Of a DNA stretch of 10,052 bases, positions 1 to 6,966 are shown in pieces. Under the pieces are notes generated by a model. It did not search any database, was not told where the DNA came from, and was given only the letters and a program-made list of their open reading frames with translations. Position numbers and translations under genes: made by a program. This DNA comes from Clostridia bacterium (GTDB taxonomy: Bacteria > Bacillota > Clostridia > Oscillospirales > SIG627), in contig JAFTEP010000130.1 of the NCBI GenBank assembly GCA_017453605.1, forward strand, positions 1-10,052. Direction: 5' to 3'. Within the stretch, counting starts at the first letter, position 1, and the number at the start of each line of letters is the position of its first letter.

Positions 1-46
1 GCAACAAATCATTTGTTAATTCACAAATAAAGGAACGCTTCCAAAG

Positions 47-99
47 GCTTCCCCCGGGAGGGGAAGCTGTCAGCGGAGCTGACTGATGAGGGGACACCG
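47..99. repeat. Intergenic hairpin repeat, copy 1
   Basis: Two adjacent hairpins (GCTTCCCC 47-54 with GGGGAAGC 60-67; GTCAGC 69-74 with GCTGAC 78-83) run into the 19-base segment GACTGATGAGGGGACACCG at 81-99. The same 19 bases recur exactly at 152-170, also just after a hairpin. From memory, stem-loops ending in a 'CTGATGAGGGG' tail are dispersed between genes in many Oscillospiraceae-type genomes, so I read this as a member of a non-coding repeat family. No coding sequence spans it convincingly. Positions 1-46 are AT-rich with a weak AACAAA/TTTGTT inverted repeat (3-17) and nothing else I can name. Confidence 0.6.
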
Positions 100-123
100 C
101 CGCCCATTTACACTCTGCTGCCC

Positions 124-170
124 TCGCCGACGCGAAAGCATCGGCGAAAGCGACTGATGAGGGGACACCG
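124..170. repeat. Intergenic hairpin repeat, copy 2
   Basis: A hairpin made from GCCGACGC (126-133) and GCATCGGC (138-145), with a GAAA tetraloop and one internal mismatch, is followed by the exact 19-base repeat GACTGATGAGGGGACACCG at 152-170. The hairpin arms differ in sequence from copy 1 while the tail is identical, so the fold and the tail seem to be the conserved parts. The two tails are 71 bases apart. Confidence 0.6.
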
Positions 171-217
171 TGACGCTTTTTGTTTTGCTGTGTTCGGGCG
201 TCGAGGCGTCCCCTCTT

Positions 218-291
218 TGTCATCCTGAGCGAAGCGAAGGATCTTTCCTCTATTGCAAAAGATTCTTCGGCGCTCTCTCCTCAGAATGACA
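218..291. repeat. Inverted-repeat intergenic element (TGTCATYCTGAG type)
   Basis: TGTCATCCTGAG (218-229) and CTCAGAATGACA (280-291) are near-perfect inverted ends. Between them lies CGAAGCGAAGGATC, partly mirrored by GATTCTTCGG. This pattern resembles a small palindromic interspersed element common in intergenic DNA of many gut bacteria (recognised from memory). It is too short to encode a transposase, so if mobile it would be non-autonomous. A 110-residue open frame runs across it (180-512) but has no recognisable protein features. Confidence 0.55.
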
Positions 292-341
292 GTGCAGGAG
301 AACCTATAGCCTTTTTACGATCAAAAACGATCGCCATCGCT

Positions 342-380
342 AAAAACGGCTGCCGTACCCTTACAGATACGGCAGCCGTT
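342..380 (-). terminator. Rho-independent terminator of the C11 peptidase gene
   Basis: AACGGCTGCCGTA (345-357) and TACGGCAGCCGTT (368-380) form a perfect 13-bp stem with a 10-nt loop. Read on the minus strand, the stem is followed by a short T-run (complement of AAAAA at 342-346, partly inside the stem). It lies about 85 nt past the stop codon of the minus-strand peptidase gene, the position expected for its transcription terminator. Confidence 0.85.
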
Positions 381-420
381 CGGCGTTATTCATATTCTTC
401 CCGCGTTCACGGGTCCAAAT

Positions 421-457
421 GGCGGGAGCCCTTTGCGGGGTCGAGGGGCGGGAGCCC
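421..457. repeat. 11-bp direct repeat GGCGGGAGCCC
   Basis: GGCGGGAGCCC occurs at 421-431 and again at 447-457, separated by 15 bases, in the 3' untranslated region between the peptidase stop codon (466) and its terminator. It is GC-rich and can form small secondary structures. No function can be assigned. Confidence 0.45.
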
Positions 458-465
458 CCGGCAAA

Positions 466-2790
466 TCACTTCAGAGCCTGGCTCCAGAAGCTGTTGTTGT
501 AAATATCGGTGAAGAGGAATGCCGCTGTAGCTTTGGAAGCGTTGATCGTCACGTCGGAGACGGTCAGCGTTCCGTCGTAGACCATCTGATCGCCCAGGCA
601 GTAGCTGTCGATGTAGACGAAGGATCCGTCGGCGTTCTTCTTGTAGAAGTCGCCCACAAAGTCGATCACGTCGCCCTTGTTGAGAGACTCGGCGCCCTTT
701 GCGACGGTATCGGTCTCGCCGTCGACGTAGTCGTATCTCACGCCCGCGACGTAGCCGCTTTCATGCGCGTTGTCGAAGACGAGGATAAGCTGAGAACGAA
801 CGCCGTTGACGAGCACGGGAACGTAGCCGGTGATCGTCCAGTTCCTGCCGTCGTCGAGGGTGTCGGTGTGGTAGTACGGGACGGGCTGAGAATTGATCGC
901 GATCCAGCATCCGTCGAACTCTCCCTTGAGCTTTCCGTCGTCCGTGAACTCGAAGACATTGTCCAGACCCATATCGAAATACCCGTCGTCGACCTCATAG
1001 AAGACGTTCAGATCCAGCGAGTGGACGAGGCTCCACTGCTCTTCGGAAAGCTCCATGACCCAGCCGTCGGAGGTGTTCTTCCAGACGAGCTTCGTTGAGT
1101 CGAGGTGATTTTCGGATACGTATTTAGTCGCTTTCTCGGTGTTGAGGAAGCCGGAGAGGAAGTCGAGACCGGAGCCGGAGCCGCCGCCCACAAGAGAACC
1201 GATCAGATCCGCGATCGAGCCGCCGGAGGAGCCGGAGGGCGCGATGCCGGAAAGCAGGGATCCGAGATCGAGCCCGGACGAAGCGCCGGACGCGCTCTGT
1301 CCCGCCTGTTCCATGCTCGCGAATCTCTTCATGCAGTCGGTGTATTCGCCTTCGAGCCCGAGGTTGTCGTACGCCGCGACCGCGCTGTCGACCTTGCTGA
1401 GCTTCTGATAGGGGAAGTAGGCGCTGATGCCGTAGGCGTTGGTGATGTCGGACGATGTCTTGTTGTACTTGACTGCACTCAGGAGCGTGTCAGCGAAAGC
1501 TCTGCTGTCGGAGGTGTTGAGATTGAGCGCGAAATGCACGAGGTCGATCTGGTCGATCTTGTTGGTCGAAAACTCCCTCGTGGATGCGCGCGCGTCGGAG
1601 ACCGCTTTGTATCCGTTGTTGTCGAGCCTTTCGGAGGTGTCCTCGGCGAAAGTCTTCAGGCTCTCGGGGACGGTCGCCGAAAGCTCGGCGAGATCGATCA
1701 GAGAGAGCGTCGTCTTCTGACCGGCGCAGGTCCTCGCGCAGGTGGAAACGAAGTCGTCGACGATCTTCTTGCCGATATCGAGAGTGGGCATCGAGGTGTT
1801 CTTGGAGAGATCGGTCAGCCACTCTTTGTAGTACCAGCCGACGCCGGGCTCGGTCTCCTCGGAGGCGATCAGATAGTCCGCGTGGCTGTCGAGCATCAGC
1901 GCGTTCTCAAGCGTCGCCATCAGGCAGGCGTCGTAGCCAACGAAGTCGAACTTCACGCCGCCGTCGGTCAGAGCCTTGTTGATCTTGGAGAGAGTCATCG
2001 AGCCGACTGAGGTCTTTTCGTCATAGCCGAAGCCCGAAAGCGTTCCGCCGCCGTGGTCCCAGAGGATGAGGTCGCAGCGATTCGCCGGGTAGTTGTTTTT
2101 GCAGTATTTTATAAAGCCGGAAAGGGTGTTCGGATCGGTCATCGCCTTGTTCCCGTCGTTGGCGAGGGGCGTCAGACCGCCGCTTTTGACCTTGAAGATC
2201 TGGTTCTCGGTCGAGGAGATCCCCGCGTGCTTCCAGTTCTTGCAGCCGCCGGTGTAGACGATCACGTTCACCTTGTCGGAAAGGGTCGCGCTCTCCATCT
2301 CTTTAAGATCGGAGGTCGCCATGCCGTGCCCGGACTCGAGGTCGGTGCCGCACATATAGACCATGATCGTGACTTTGTCCTGACCGTTCCCAAGAATCCC
2401 GGTGCGCTTTTCTCTCGCGCCGCTCGCGACCGATCTGTCGAGAGAACCGGTGTTTGCGCTCTGCACCCAGCCGCTCGAAACGTTGGTGACGGCTCCGAGA
2501 GGCGAGGTGCCGCCGGAGTTTCCACCCAGAAGACCCAGGATGTTGCCGAAAAGTCCGCTGATCCCGCCTCCGCCGAGGAGCAGGACCACGACGACGATGA
2601 TTATGGCGATTATGCCGCCTCCGCCCCCGCCGGAGCTGTCTCTGGAGGGACCTCCGCCGAAGCTGCCGGACCCTCTCGAAGAAGTGCGGCCGTTCCCGAC
2701 AGGTCCGGTGCCGAGCCCGCTGCCGCGCTTGTAGATGTCCTTTCCCTGACCGCTCACGTTTCTGCTGCGGCCTCTCGGTCTGTTGTTCAT
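466..2790 (-). CDS. Clostripain-family (C11) cysteine peptidase, membrane-anchored
   Basis: This 774-residue protein is a predicted secreted-side protease tethered to the membrane. Residues 1-59 are basic and Gly/Ser/Arg-rich. Residues 60-72 are an uninterrupted run of Ile, Val, Leu and one Ala that continues into a Gly/hydrophobic stretch and looks like a signal anchor, with the basic N-terminus predicted inside. The C11 domain starts near residue 139 (VTIMVYMCGTDLES). The catalytic dyad is visible as His246 in LILWDHGGG and Cys289 in VGYDACLMA; Asp287 matches the aspartate placed near the S1 pocket of clostripain relatives that prefer Arg/Lys. A Ser/Gly-rich linker at about 495-545 leads to a beta-rich C-terminal domain of unknown role. 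I chose ATG at 2790 because GGAGG sits 5 nt upstream; an upstream in-frame TTG (2802) overlaps that ribosome binding site. The gene follows the YitT gene on the same strand and no clear promoter is visible in the 144-nt gap. Family assignment is firm; the natural substrate is unknown. Confidence 0.9.
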   Translation of the reverse strand: MNNRPRGRSRNVSGQGKDIYKRGSGLGTGPVGNGRTSSRGSGSFGGGPSRDSSGGGGGGIIAIIIVVVVLLLGGGGISGLFGNILGLLGGNSGGTSPLGAVTNVSSGWVQSANTGSLDRSVASGAREKRTGILGNGQDKVTIMVYMCGTDLESGHGMATSDLKEMESATLSDKVNVIVYTGGCKNWKHAGISSTENQIFKVKSGGLTPLANDGNKAMTDPNTLSGFIKYCKNNYPANRCDLILWDHGGGTLSGFGYDEKTSVGSMTLSKINKALTDGGVKFDFVGYDACLMATLENALMLDSHADYLIASEETEPGVGWYYKEWLTDLSKNTSMPTLDIGKKIVDDFVSTCARTCAGQKTTLSLIDLAELSATVPESLKTFAEDTSERLDNNGYKAVSDARASTREFSTNKIDQIDLVHFALNLNTSDSRAFADTLLSAVKYNKTSSDITNAYGISAYFPYQKLSKVDSAVAAYDNLGLEGEYTDCMKRFASMEQAGQSASGASSGLDLGSLLSGIAPSGSSGGSIADLIGSLVGGGSGSGLDFLSGFLNTEKATKYVSENHLDSTKLVWKNTSDGWVMELSEEQWSLVHSLDLNVFYEVDDGYFDMGLDNVFEFTDDGKLKGEFDGCWIAINSQPVPYYHTDTLDDGRNWTITGYVPVLVNGVRSQLILVFDNAHESGYVAGVRYDYVDGETDTVAKGAESLNKGDVIDFVGDFYKKNADGSFVYIDSYCLGDQMVYDGTLTVSDVTINASKATAAFLFTDIYNNSFWSQALK

Positions 2791-2814
2791 TTTAACCTCC
2801 AAGTTTTTTACCCA

Positions 2815-2847
2815 CTTTCAAATCTTTGCCGCGCAAAGCTTTGAAAG
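2815..2847. repeat. Hairpin in the leader of the C11 peptidase gene
   Basis: CTTTCAAA (2815-2822) pairs with TTTGAAAG (2840-2847), and after one mismatch CTTTGC (2824-2829) pairs with GCAAAG (2833-2838) around a 3-nt loop. On the minus strand it lies 15-20 nt upstream of the peptidase ribosome binding site, so it would be in the 5' leader of that mRNA. On the plus strand it is followed by TTTTT (2849-2853) like a terminator, but no plus-strand gene ends here. It may be a dispersed repeat or a leader structure. Confidence 0.5.
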
Positions 2848-2904
2848 CTTTTTGGGCGTGCTTTACTCTTGTAATCGAGGCAACCGGGCCGGAAATCCCG
2901 GGGC

Positions 2905-2931
2905 CCCCACGGAAGCGAAGCTTTCGTGGGG
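2905..2931 (-). other. Strong hairpin just after the YitT-family gene
   Basis: CCCCACGGAAGC (2905-2916) and GCTTTCGTGGGG (2920-2931) form a 12-bp stem with a 3-nt loop and one G-T position. It begins 4 nt past the stop codon of the minus-strand YitT gene. No T-run follows on the minus strand (GGGCCCCGGGA instead), so it is not a textbook intrinsic terminator. It may protect the 3' end of the mRNA, terminate weakly, or be a dispersed GC-rich repeat. Confidence 0.55.
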
Positions 2932-2934
2932 TGG

Positions 2935-3912
2935 TTACCTCGTCCAGCCCTCGCCGTTTATCTCGTGGGCGCGCTGGATCGTGACGAAAGCGGAGGGGTC
3001 GGTCTTGTTGATGATGTTGAGAAGCTGGTTGTACTGATCCATTGTAAAAGAAACAAAAAGCATTTTCTTCTTCTGGCCGGAATAGCCGCCCTCGATGTCC
3101 GCGATGCTCGTCGTGCGCTCGAGAGTTTCGGCGACCTGTCTGTTGATCTTTTCAAATTCGTCGGAGACGATCTCCGCGACGAAGGCTTTCGAGCCGCCGA
3201 GGAACATCTTGTCGATGACGAACGCCGAAACGAATGCGGAAGAAATGCCCAAAAGCGTCAGCACCGGGTCGAGGAAAACGAACAGACCCGCGGCGACGGT
3301 GACGGCGTCGATGAAAAAGATGGCTCTCGGGCTCTTGAGCCTCTTGAAGATCTTGCAGATAAGAAAGGCGATTATATCCATCCCTCCGCTCGAGCCGCCG
3401 CCGAGGAAGGTCAGCGCACAGCCCGCTCCGATGAAGACGCCGCCGAAAATGCAGGCGAGAAGAAGGGCGATCTGAGAATATTCGGAGAGCGAGAGGCAGA
3501 ACACGCCGCCCAGGACCTCCGGATCGACCAGCCTTGAAAAAAGCGAGAAGGCGACGGGATATACCACGGTGGAAACGAGCGTCTTCAGCGCGAAGCCCTT
3601 GCCGAGAAACACCAGACCGAGAAAAAATAAAGACCAGGTCAAAACCGTTATAAGAAGGTCGATCGAAACGGCGTTGTCGCCGAGCAGACGGTTTGTGATG
3701 AGAGCCACGCTCGACACTCCTCCGACCACGAGGTCGAACGGAACGATGAACACCGCGGTCCCGAAAGCGAGGATCGCCGTCCCGAGGATGACTTCAAGGA
3801 CGTTTTTCAGAGCGGTCAGGCGTTTTTTTCTTCTCTGCGCCCTGACCGCGGGATCGAGAGCCTTTTTGGGGACTTTCGGCTTTTTTTCGCGCGTTTTTTT
3901 GGATTTTTCCAT
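2935..3912 (-). CDS. YitT family membrane protein (DUF161/DUF2179)
   Basis: This 325-residue integral membrane protein is of the YitT type, whose biochemical role is not established. A Lys/Arg-rich cytoplasmic N-terminus (1-35) is followed by about six hydrophobic segments (roughly 36-58, 61-76, 84-104, 110-126, 147-170, 197-232). The family-typical GGGSSGGMDI lies at 171-180, between membrane segments. The C-terminal soluble domain (about 241-325) matches DUF2179, including TSIADIEGGYSG and the ending DPSAFVTIQRAHEINGEGW. Length and order are normal for the family. ATG at 3912 is supported by GGGAGGT 7 nt upstream. A near-consensus promoter lies at 4010-4038, so the gene can be transcribed independently of the PHP gene behind it. 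The basic N-terminal extension is longer than I would expect, which may be lineage-specific. Confidence 0.88.
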   Translation of the reverse strand: MEKSKKTREKKPKVPKKALDPAVRAQRRKKRLTALKNVLEVILGTAILAFGTAVFIVPFDLVVGGVSSVALITNRLLGDNAVSIDLLITVLTWSLFFLGLVFLGKGFALKTLVSTVVYPVAFSLFSRLVDPEVLGGVFCLSLSEYSQIALLLACIFGGVFIGAGCALTFLGGGSSGGMDIIAFLICKIFKRLKSPRAIFFIDAVTVAAGLFVFLDPVLTLLGISSAFVSAFVIDKMFLGGSKAFVAEIVSDEFEKINRQVAETLERTTSIADIEGGYSGQKKKMLFVSFTMDQYNQLLNIINKTDPSAFVTIQRAHEINGEGWTR

Positions 3913-4009
3913 TCAGTTACCTCCCTGTTCGGCACGGCGAGCCGGATGAAACGAAAATTATGTAAACCTTGTCGGGAAGCACCGCCCGGGGACGTCCGGG
4001 ATCAGTTAT

Positions 4010-4038
4010 ATTATATCACAAAACCTGACTTATGGCAA
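4010..4038 (-). promoter_or_regulatory. Sigma-A-type promoter for the YitT gene
   Basis: On the minus strand, TTGCCA (complement of 4033-4038) and a perfect TATAAT (complement of 4010-4015) are separated by exactly 17 nt. Transcription would start near 4003, giving a leader of about 90 nt that contains a small CCCGG/CCGGG hairpin (3985-4000). The match to the housekeeping consensus is 11 of 12 bases. The gap 4039-4091 shows no terminator for the PHP gene beyond a weak 5-bp hairpin (4050-4065), so some read-through into this gene is likely. Confidence 0.8.
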
Positions 4039-4091
4039 CAGATATTCGACGTCTGAACAAAGACGAAGAGGCAGTTTTCAGATCCTTCCCT

Positions 4092-5024
4092 TTATGCCTC
4101 GAGCCAGATGGGATTCGTCCAGGCGTATTTGTGATACCTGTCTATCACAGTAGCGCGGACGTAGCGGTACGGACCTTCCCAGTGCTTCAGACCGAATTCG
4201 ACGTGAGTCAGCGGCTTTTCGCCGGCTTTTATGACCCTGCTCGGGTGCATATCGCTCGATATGATCACTTCCTTCGCCTCGGAGCAGTCGATACAGAGCG
4301 TTTCGCCGTCCGCGTAGAAATCATAGATCTCCGGGCCGCAGGAGGAATAGAACTTCCCGTCCCTGAGCGCGGCGAGTATGGAGTTTATATCATTTTCGGC
4401 GTTGACTCTGACCCAGCCCCTGCAGTGCTGGTTCATTCCGTGACCGTCGTCGACGGCGACGCCGTATATCTTTATCCCCTGCCCCAGAAGTTCGTCCCAG
4501 TAGGGGGCGTCCATATCCATCCTGCAATCCATCGCGCAGCCGCTGTTCCAGACTTCGATCGCGAAATTGCCCTTTAATTTGTCGAAGTATCTTGCGGGAG
4601 TGCTGCTCCATTGCGGGTGGCAGTATACGGTGAGATTTTTCTTTTCGTGGATCAGATCCAAAAACGGCTGATATTCCTCCTGGCAGGTGATCCGGATCTT
4701 CGGCGCCCTCTCGTCCTGACCGAATCCGTTCCCGTCCTCTTTTGAAGGTCCGATGCAGACCGTGTGGAAACACCGAAAGCCGTTGCCTTTTTCAAAAGTC
4801 GCGTCGTATTCCATGCCGGGAATGACTGTCAAGCCCGTCTCCGGCGCAAAATTCGTGAAGTTGTAGATCCTGTGGTCGGTGAGCGCGAGAAAATCGTAGC
4901 CGTTTTTAGAGTGGAGACGGATGACCTCCGCCGGATCGCCCGAGCCGTCGGAGCGCGTCGTGTGGCAGTGGAGACCGCCCTTGAGCATTTTTGAAGCGTT
5001 TTCGAACGCCTGCTGTCTTATCAT
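4092..5024 (-). CDS. PHP-domain metal-dependent phosphoesterase family protein
   Basis: This 310-residue cytoplasmic protein (no signal peptide or membrane segment) belongs to the PHP superfamily, whose members use metal ions to hydrolyse phosphoesters. The expected ligand series is visible: His19-x-His21 in GLHCHTTRSDG with Asp26, Asp50-His51 in LALTDH, Glu72 in PGMEYD, His87, His136 in VYCHPQW, and Asp192/His195 in GVAVDDGH. All core metal-binding positions therefore seem present. The last third (about 225-310) is beta-rich and resembles the trailing domain of stand-alone PHP proteins. It is not a DNA polymerase PHP domain, since no polymerase follows. Start ATG 5024 has GGGGGA about 8 nt upstream, and a promoter lies at 5070-5098. 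The substrate cannot be told from sequence; histidinol-phosphatase or nucleotide phosphoesterase activity are both conceivable. Confidence 0.85.
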   Translation of the reverse strand: MIRQQAFENASKMLKGGLHCHTTRSDGSGDPAEVIRLHSKNGYDFLALTDHRIYNFTNFAPETGLTVIPGMEYDATFEKGNGFRCFHTVCIGPSKEDGNGFGQDERAPKIRITCQEEYQPFLDLIHEKKNLTVYCHPQWSSTPARYFDKLKGNFAIEVWNSGCAMDCRMDMDAPYWDELLGQGIKIYGVAVDDGHGMNQHCRGWVRVNAENDINSILAALRDGKFYSSCGPEIYDFYADGETLCIDCSEAKEVIISSDMHPSRVIKAGEKPLTHVEFGLKHWEGPYRYVRATVIDRYHKYAWTNPIWLEA

Positions 5025-5069
5025 AAAATTATCCCCCGTTTTCGTTTTCCGGCTCGCGCCGCTGAAAGT

Positions 5070-5098
5070 ATTATACCGCAGATCCCAAAAAAACGCAA
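5070..5098 (-). promoter_or_regulatory. Promoter for the PHP-domain gene
   Basis: On the minus strand a perfect TATAAT (complement of 5070-5075) lies 17 nt downstream of TTGCGT (complement of 5093-5098). The -10 box is consensus and the -35 box matches only TTG. It sits between the spore-protein terminator and the PHP start codon, so the PHP gene appears to be its own transcription unit. Confidence 0.7.
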
Positions 5099-5122
5099 CA
5101 CCGGGACTGAAAGCGGGGCGTC

Positions 5123-5163
5123 AAAATATAAAAGAAACCGCCGCCTGAAAAAGGCGACGGTTT
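5123..5163 (-). terminator. Rho-independent terminator of the spore protein gene
   Basis: AAACCG (5135-5140) with CGGTTT (5158-5163) and CGCCT (5142-5146) with AGGCG (5152-5156) form an 11-bp stem with one mismatch and a 5-nt loop. On the minus strand it is followed by a T-rich tail (CTTTTATATTTTG). It lies 12 nt past the stop codon of the spore protein gene. Confidence 0.85.
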
Positions 5164-5174
5164 CCCGGACTCCG

Positions 5175-5369
5175 TCAGCGGGAGTTCTTCATACCCTGCT
5201 CGGCGGATTCGATGAGCTTTTTGACCATCTGGCCGCCGACGCTCCCCGCCTGCTTCGCAGTCAGGTCGCCGTTGTAGCCCTGCTTCAGATTGACGCCCAC
5301 CTCACCGGCGGCTTCCATCTTGAATCTGTTGAGAGCTTCCTTGGCTTCGGGAACGAGTGATTTACTCAT
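5175..5369 (-). CDS. Alpha/beta-type small acid-soluble spore protein
   Basis: This 64-residue protein belongs to the family that coats and protects DNA in dormant spores and is degraded by the GPR protease at germination. The family halves are clear: residues 15-28 (RFKMEAAGEVGVNL) contain the GPR cleavage region, and LTAKQAGSVGGQMVKKLIESAE in the second half is the conserved DNA-binding segment. Length is typical (60-75 residues). AAGGAG lies 9 nt before the ATG. The gene is monocistronic, with its own terminator (5123-5163), and faces away from the decarboxylase gene. Expression is expected late in the forespore under sigma-G, from family knowledge, but I could not identify a convincing sigma-G promoter upstream. 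It is the direct evidence that the host makes spores. Confidence 0.95.
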   Translation of the reverse strand: MSKSLVPEAKEALNRFKMEAAGEVGVNLKQGYNGDLTAKQAGSVGGQMVKKLIESAEQGMKNSR

Positions 5370-5393
5370 ATTGAGATTCTCCTTGATCTTTTT

Positions 5394-5459
5394 GTGCCGC
5401 GCGATCGTTTTCGGACAAATTTTTCCGTTCCGTTCGCGGCACCCGCCCGTTCGACGGGC
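5394..5459. other. Inverted repeats in the divergent spore protein/decarboxylase region
   Basis: GTGCCGCG (5394-5401) and CGCGGCAC (5435-5442) are perfect 8-bp inverted repeats with a 33-nt interval, immediately followed by a GCCCGT-TCG-ACGGGC hairpin (5445-5459). They lie upstream of the spore protein ribosome binding site, where its leader or promoter must be. They could be a leader structure or an operator; no regulator family can be named. Confidence 0.4.
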
Positions 5460-5538
5460 TCGGTATTATTTTGCGCTTATAAACGCGCTTTATTATTTTT
5501 TCTTTCAGGGAATTTTTGCTAAATCCCCGGGCCGGCTC

Positions 5539-5567
5539 TTGACCTTAAGAAAAAAATGATTTATACT
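5539..5567 (+). promoter_or_regulatory. Promoter for the decarboxylase gene
   Basis: TTGACC (5539-5544) and TATACT (5562-5567) are separated by 17 nt, a near-consensus sigma-A pair (10 of 12). The predicted transcription start near 5574 falls at the GGGGTGA ribosome binding site, so the leader would be only about 10 nt. This placement also excludes a TTG start at 5570. Confidence 0.8.
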
Positions 5568-5584
5568 TTTTGCGGGGTGAGAAC

Positions 5585-6961
5585 GTGAGCCGAAGCATTT
5601 TTGATTTTCTTTTAAATCGGGCCGAAAAAAACAGAGTGCGCCTGCACATGCCGGGGCACAAGGGCAGAGCGCCCGGGGAAGAGTTCTGGAGCGAAGCCTT
5701 CAAAGCCGATCTCACAGAGCTTTTCGACACCGACGATCTTTCTGAGCCGGGCGGGATCATCGCCGAATCGCTCTCGCTCGCGTCAGGTCTCTGGGGATCC
5801 GAAAACGCGTTCTATCTGACAGGCTCCTCGACAGAGGGGATCCTCGCCTCTGTTTTCGCCTTCGCGGGCGGGAAAACCGTCATTGCGCGAAACTGCCACA
5901 AGAGCGTTTACAACGCCGCGGCTCTCGCCGGAGCCGAGCGCGCCTTCATCCTGCCGCCCTTTGACAAAAAGACCGGGCTCTTTTCGTCCGTCACTCCCGA
6001 AAGCGTCATTGAAGCTCTCGAAAAAGCGCCGGACGCGAAGCTCGTAGTTATAACCTCCCCGGACTATTTCGGCGTGATAAGCGACGTTTCTTCGATCGCC
6101 GCCGTATGCCGCGAAAGGGGCGTGAAGCTCCTTGTCGACGCCGCGCACGGGGCTCACCTCGGGCTTCACGGCGTTTTCCCCGGCTCCGCGGTCGACGCGG
6201 GCGCCGATATAGTGATCGCAAGTCTCCACAAGACCCTGCCCTCGCTGACGCAGACCGGGATCGCGCTTATAAGGGACGCCTCCGACGCGCGGCGCTTCAA
6301 AAAATATCTCAACATGATCCGCACGTCAAGCCCGTCGTATCTTCTGGTCGCTTCCTGCGACCGCTGCGTCAGACTTCTTTTGAAAGACGGCAAAAAACTG
6401 CTCGAAGACTGGCGCGACACCGTGAGCGGGGCGCGGGAGAGCTTTGAAGGGCTCCCGGGAGTTTCTCTTGTCGGCGCGCCCGACGGGGCGTATATGACAG
6501 ATCCCACGAAGATCGTTTTGAAAGTTCCGGACGGAGAAAAATATCTTCGCGAACTTGCCGTTCGCGGCGTCGACTGCGAAATGGCGTTCGGCGACAAGCT
6601 GCTCTTATATACGGGGCTCGGCACGACCGACGGGGATCTTTCAAGGGCGCGCGGCGCGCTCGAGGAGATCTCAAAAAATCTTGACGCCGTCCCGGAGGAC
6701 AGGTCGGGCGAGGCGTTTTCAATGATCTGCGCGGCGCTCCCCGAACGCGCGGATCATTCGGACGAAACGGAGCGCGTTCCCGTCGAAAGCGCCGTCGGGA
6801 GAGTCTGCGCGGAGCACGTCTGGGCGTATCCTCCGGGGATCCCGCTGATCTGCCCGGGAGAGGTGTTCGGCGAGGCGGCGGCGGATTTCATAGGCTCGTT
6901 TTCGGGCAGGCTCGTGTTCACCTCGGGCGGGGACGGCGAAACAGTCGCCGTTTTCAAATAA
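5585..6961 (+). CDS. Orn/Lys/Arg decarboxylase-family PLP enzyme
   Basis: This 458-residue fold-type I PLP enzyme is of the short Orn/Lys/Arg decarboxylase group (SpeA/YaaO-like in Firmicutes), which removes CO2 from a basic amino acid to give a polyamine or its precursor. Visible motifs are RLHMPGHKGR (19-28), ELFDTDDLSEPGGI (45-58), GSSTEG (80-85), His105 in RNCHKS (stacks on PLP in the family), DAAHGAH (185-191) with Asp185 as the PLP-nitrogen partner, and SLHKT with Lys216 as the Schiff-base lysine. The C-terminal domain is present, including AYPPGIPLICPGE. The protein is much shorter than inducible E. coli decarboxylases (over 700 residues) because it lacks their N-terminal wing domain, as is usual for this group. 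GTG 5585 is chosen because GGGGTGA is 5 nt upstream. Which of ornithine, lysine or arginine is used cannot be told. The scfA promoter begins 5 nt after the stop, with no terminator between. Confidence 0.9.
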   Translation: MSRSIFDFLLNRAEKNRVRLHMPGHKGRAPGEEFWSEAFKADLTELFDTDDLSEPGGIIAESLSLASGLWGSENAFYLTGSSTEGILASVFAFAGGKTVIARNCHKSVYNAAALAGAERAFILPPFDKKTGLFSSVTPESVIEALEKAPDAKLVVITSPDYFGVISDVSSIAAVCRERGVKLLVDAAHGAHLGLHGVFPGSAVDAGADIVIASLHKTLPSLTQTGIALIRDASDARRFKKYLNMIRTSSPSYLLVASCDRCVRLLLKDGKKLLEDWRDTVSGARESFEGLPGVSLVGAPDGAYMTDPTKIVLKVPDGEKYLRELAVRGVDCEMAFGDKLLLYTGLGTTDGDLSRARGALEEISKNLDAVPEDRSGEAFSMICAALPERADHSDETERVPVESAVGRVCAEHVWAYPPGIPLICPGEVFGEAAADFIGSFSGRLVFTSGGDGETVAVFK

Positions 6962-6966
6962 AAGCC

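Noticed and set aside
180..512. 110-codon open frame on the plus strand
   Set aside because: It crosses the inverted-repeat element and the terminator stem, has no ribosome binding site and shows no protein-family features.
433..2010. Two long plus-strand open frames (433-1098 and 1105-2010)
   Set aside because: Both are antisense to the C11 peptidase gene, have Val/Glu/Arg-biased shadow composition and lack domains or ribosome binding sites.
2791..2802. Upstream TTG start for the C11 peptidase
   Set aside because: The TTG overlaps the GGAGG that serves the ATG at 2790, and adding four residues gives nothing recognisable.
5445..5459. Terminator hairpin in the divergent region
   Set aside because: No gene ends toward it on either strand, and the T-rich tract on the plus side is broken by other bases.
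5570..5584. TTG start for the decarboxylase
   Set aside because: It lies just after the -10 box and upstream of the predicted transcription start; GTG 5585 has a proper GGGGTGA upstream.
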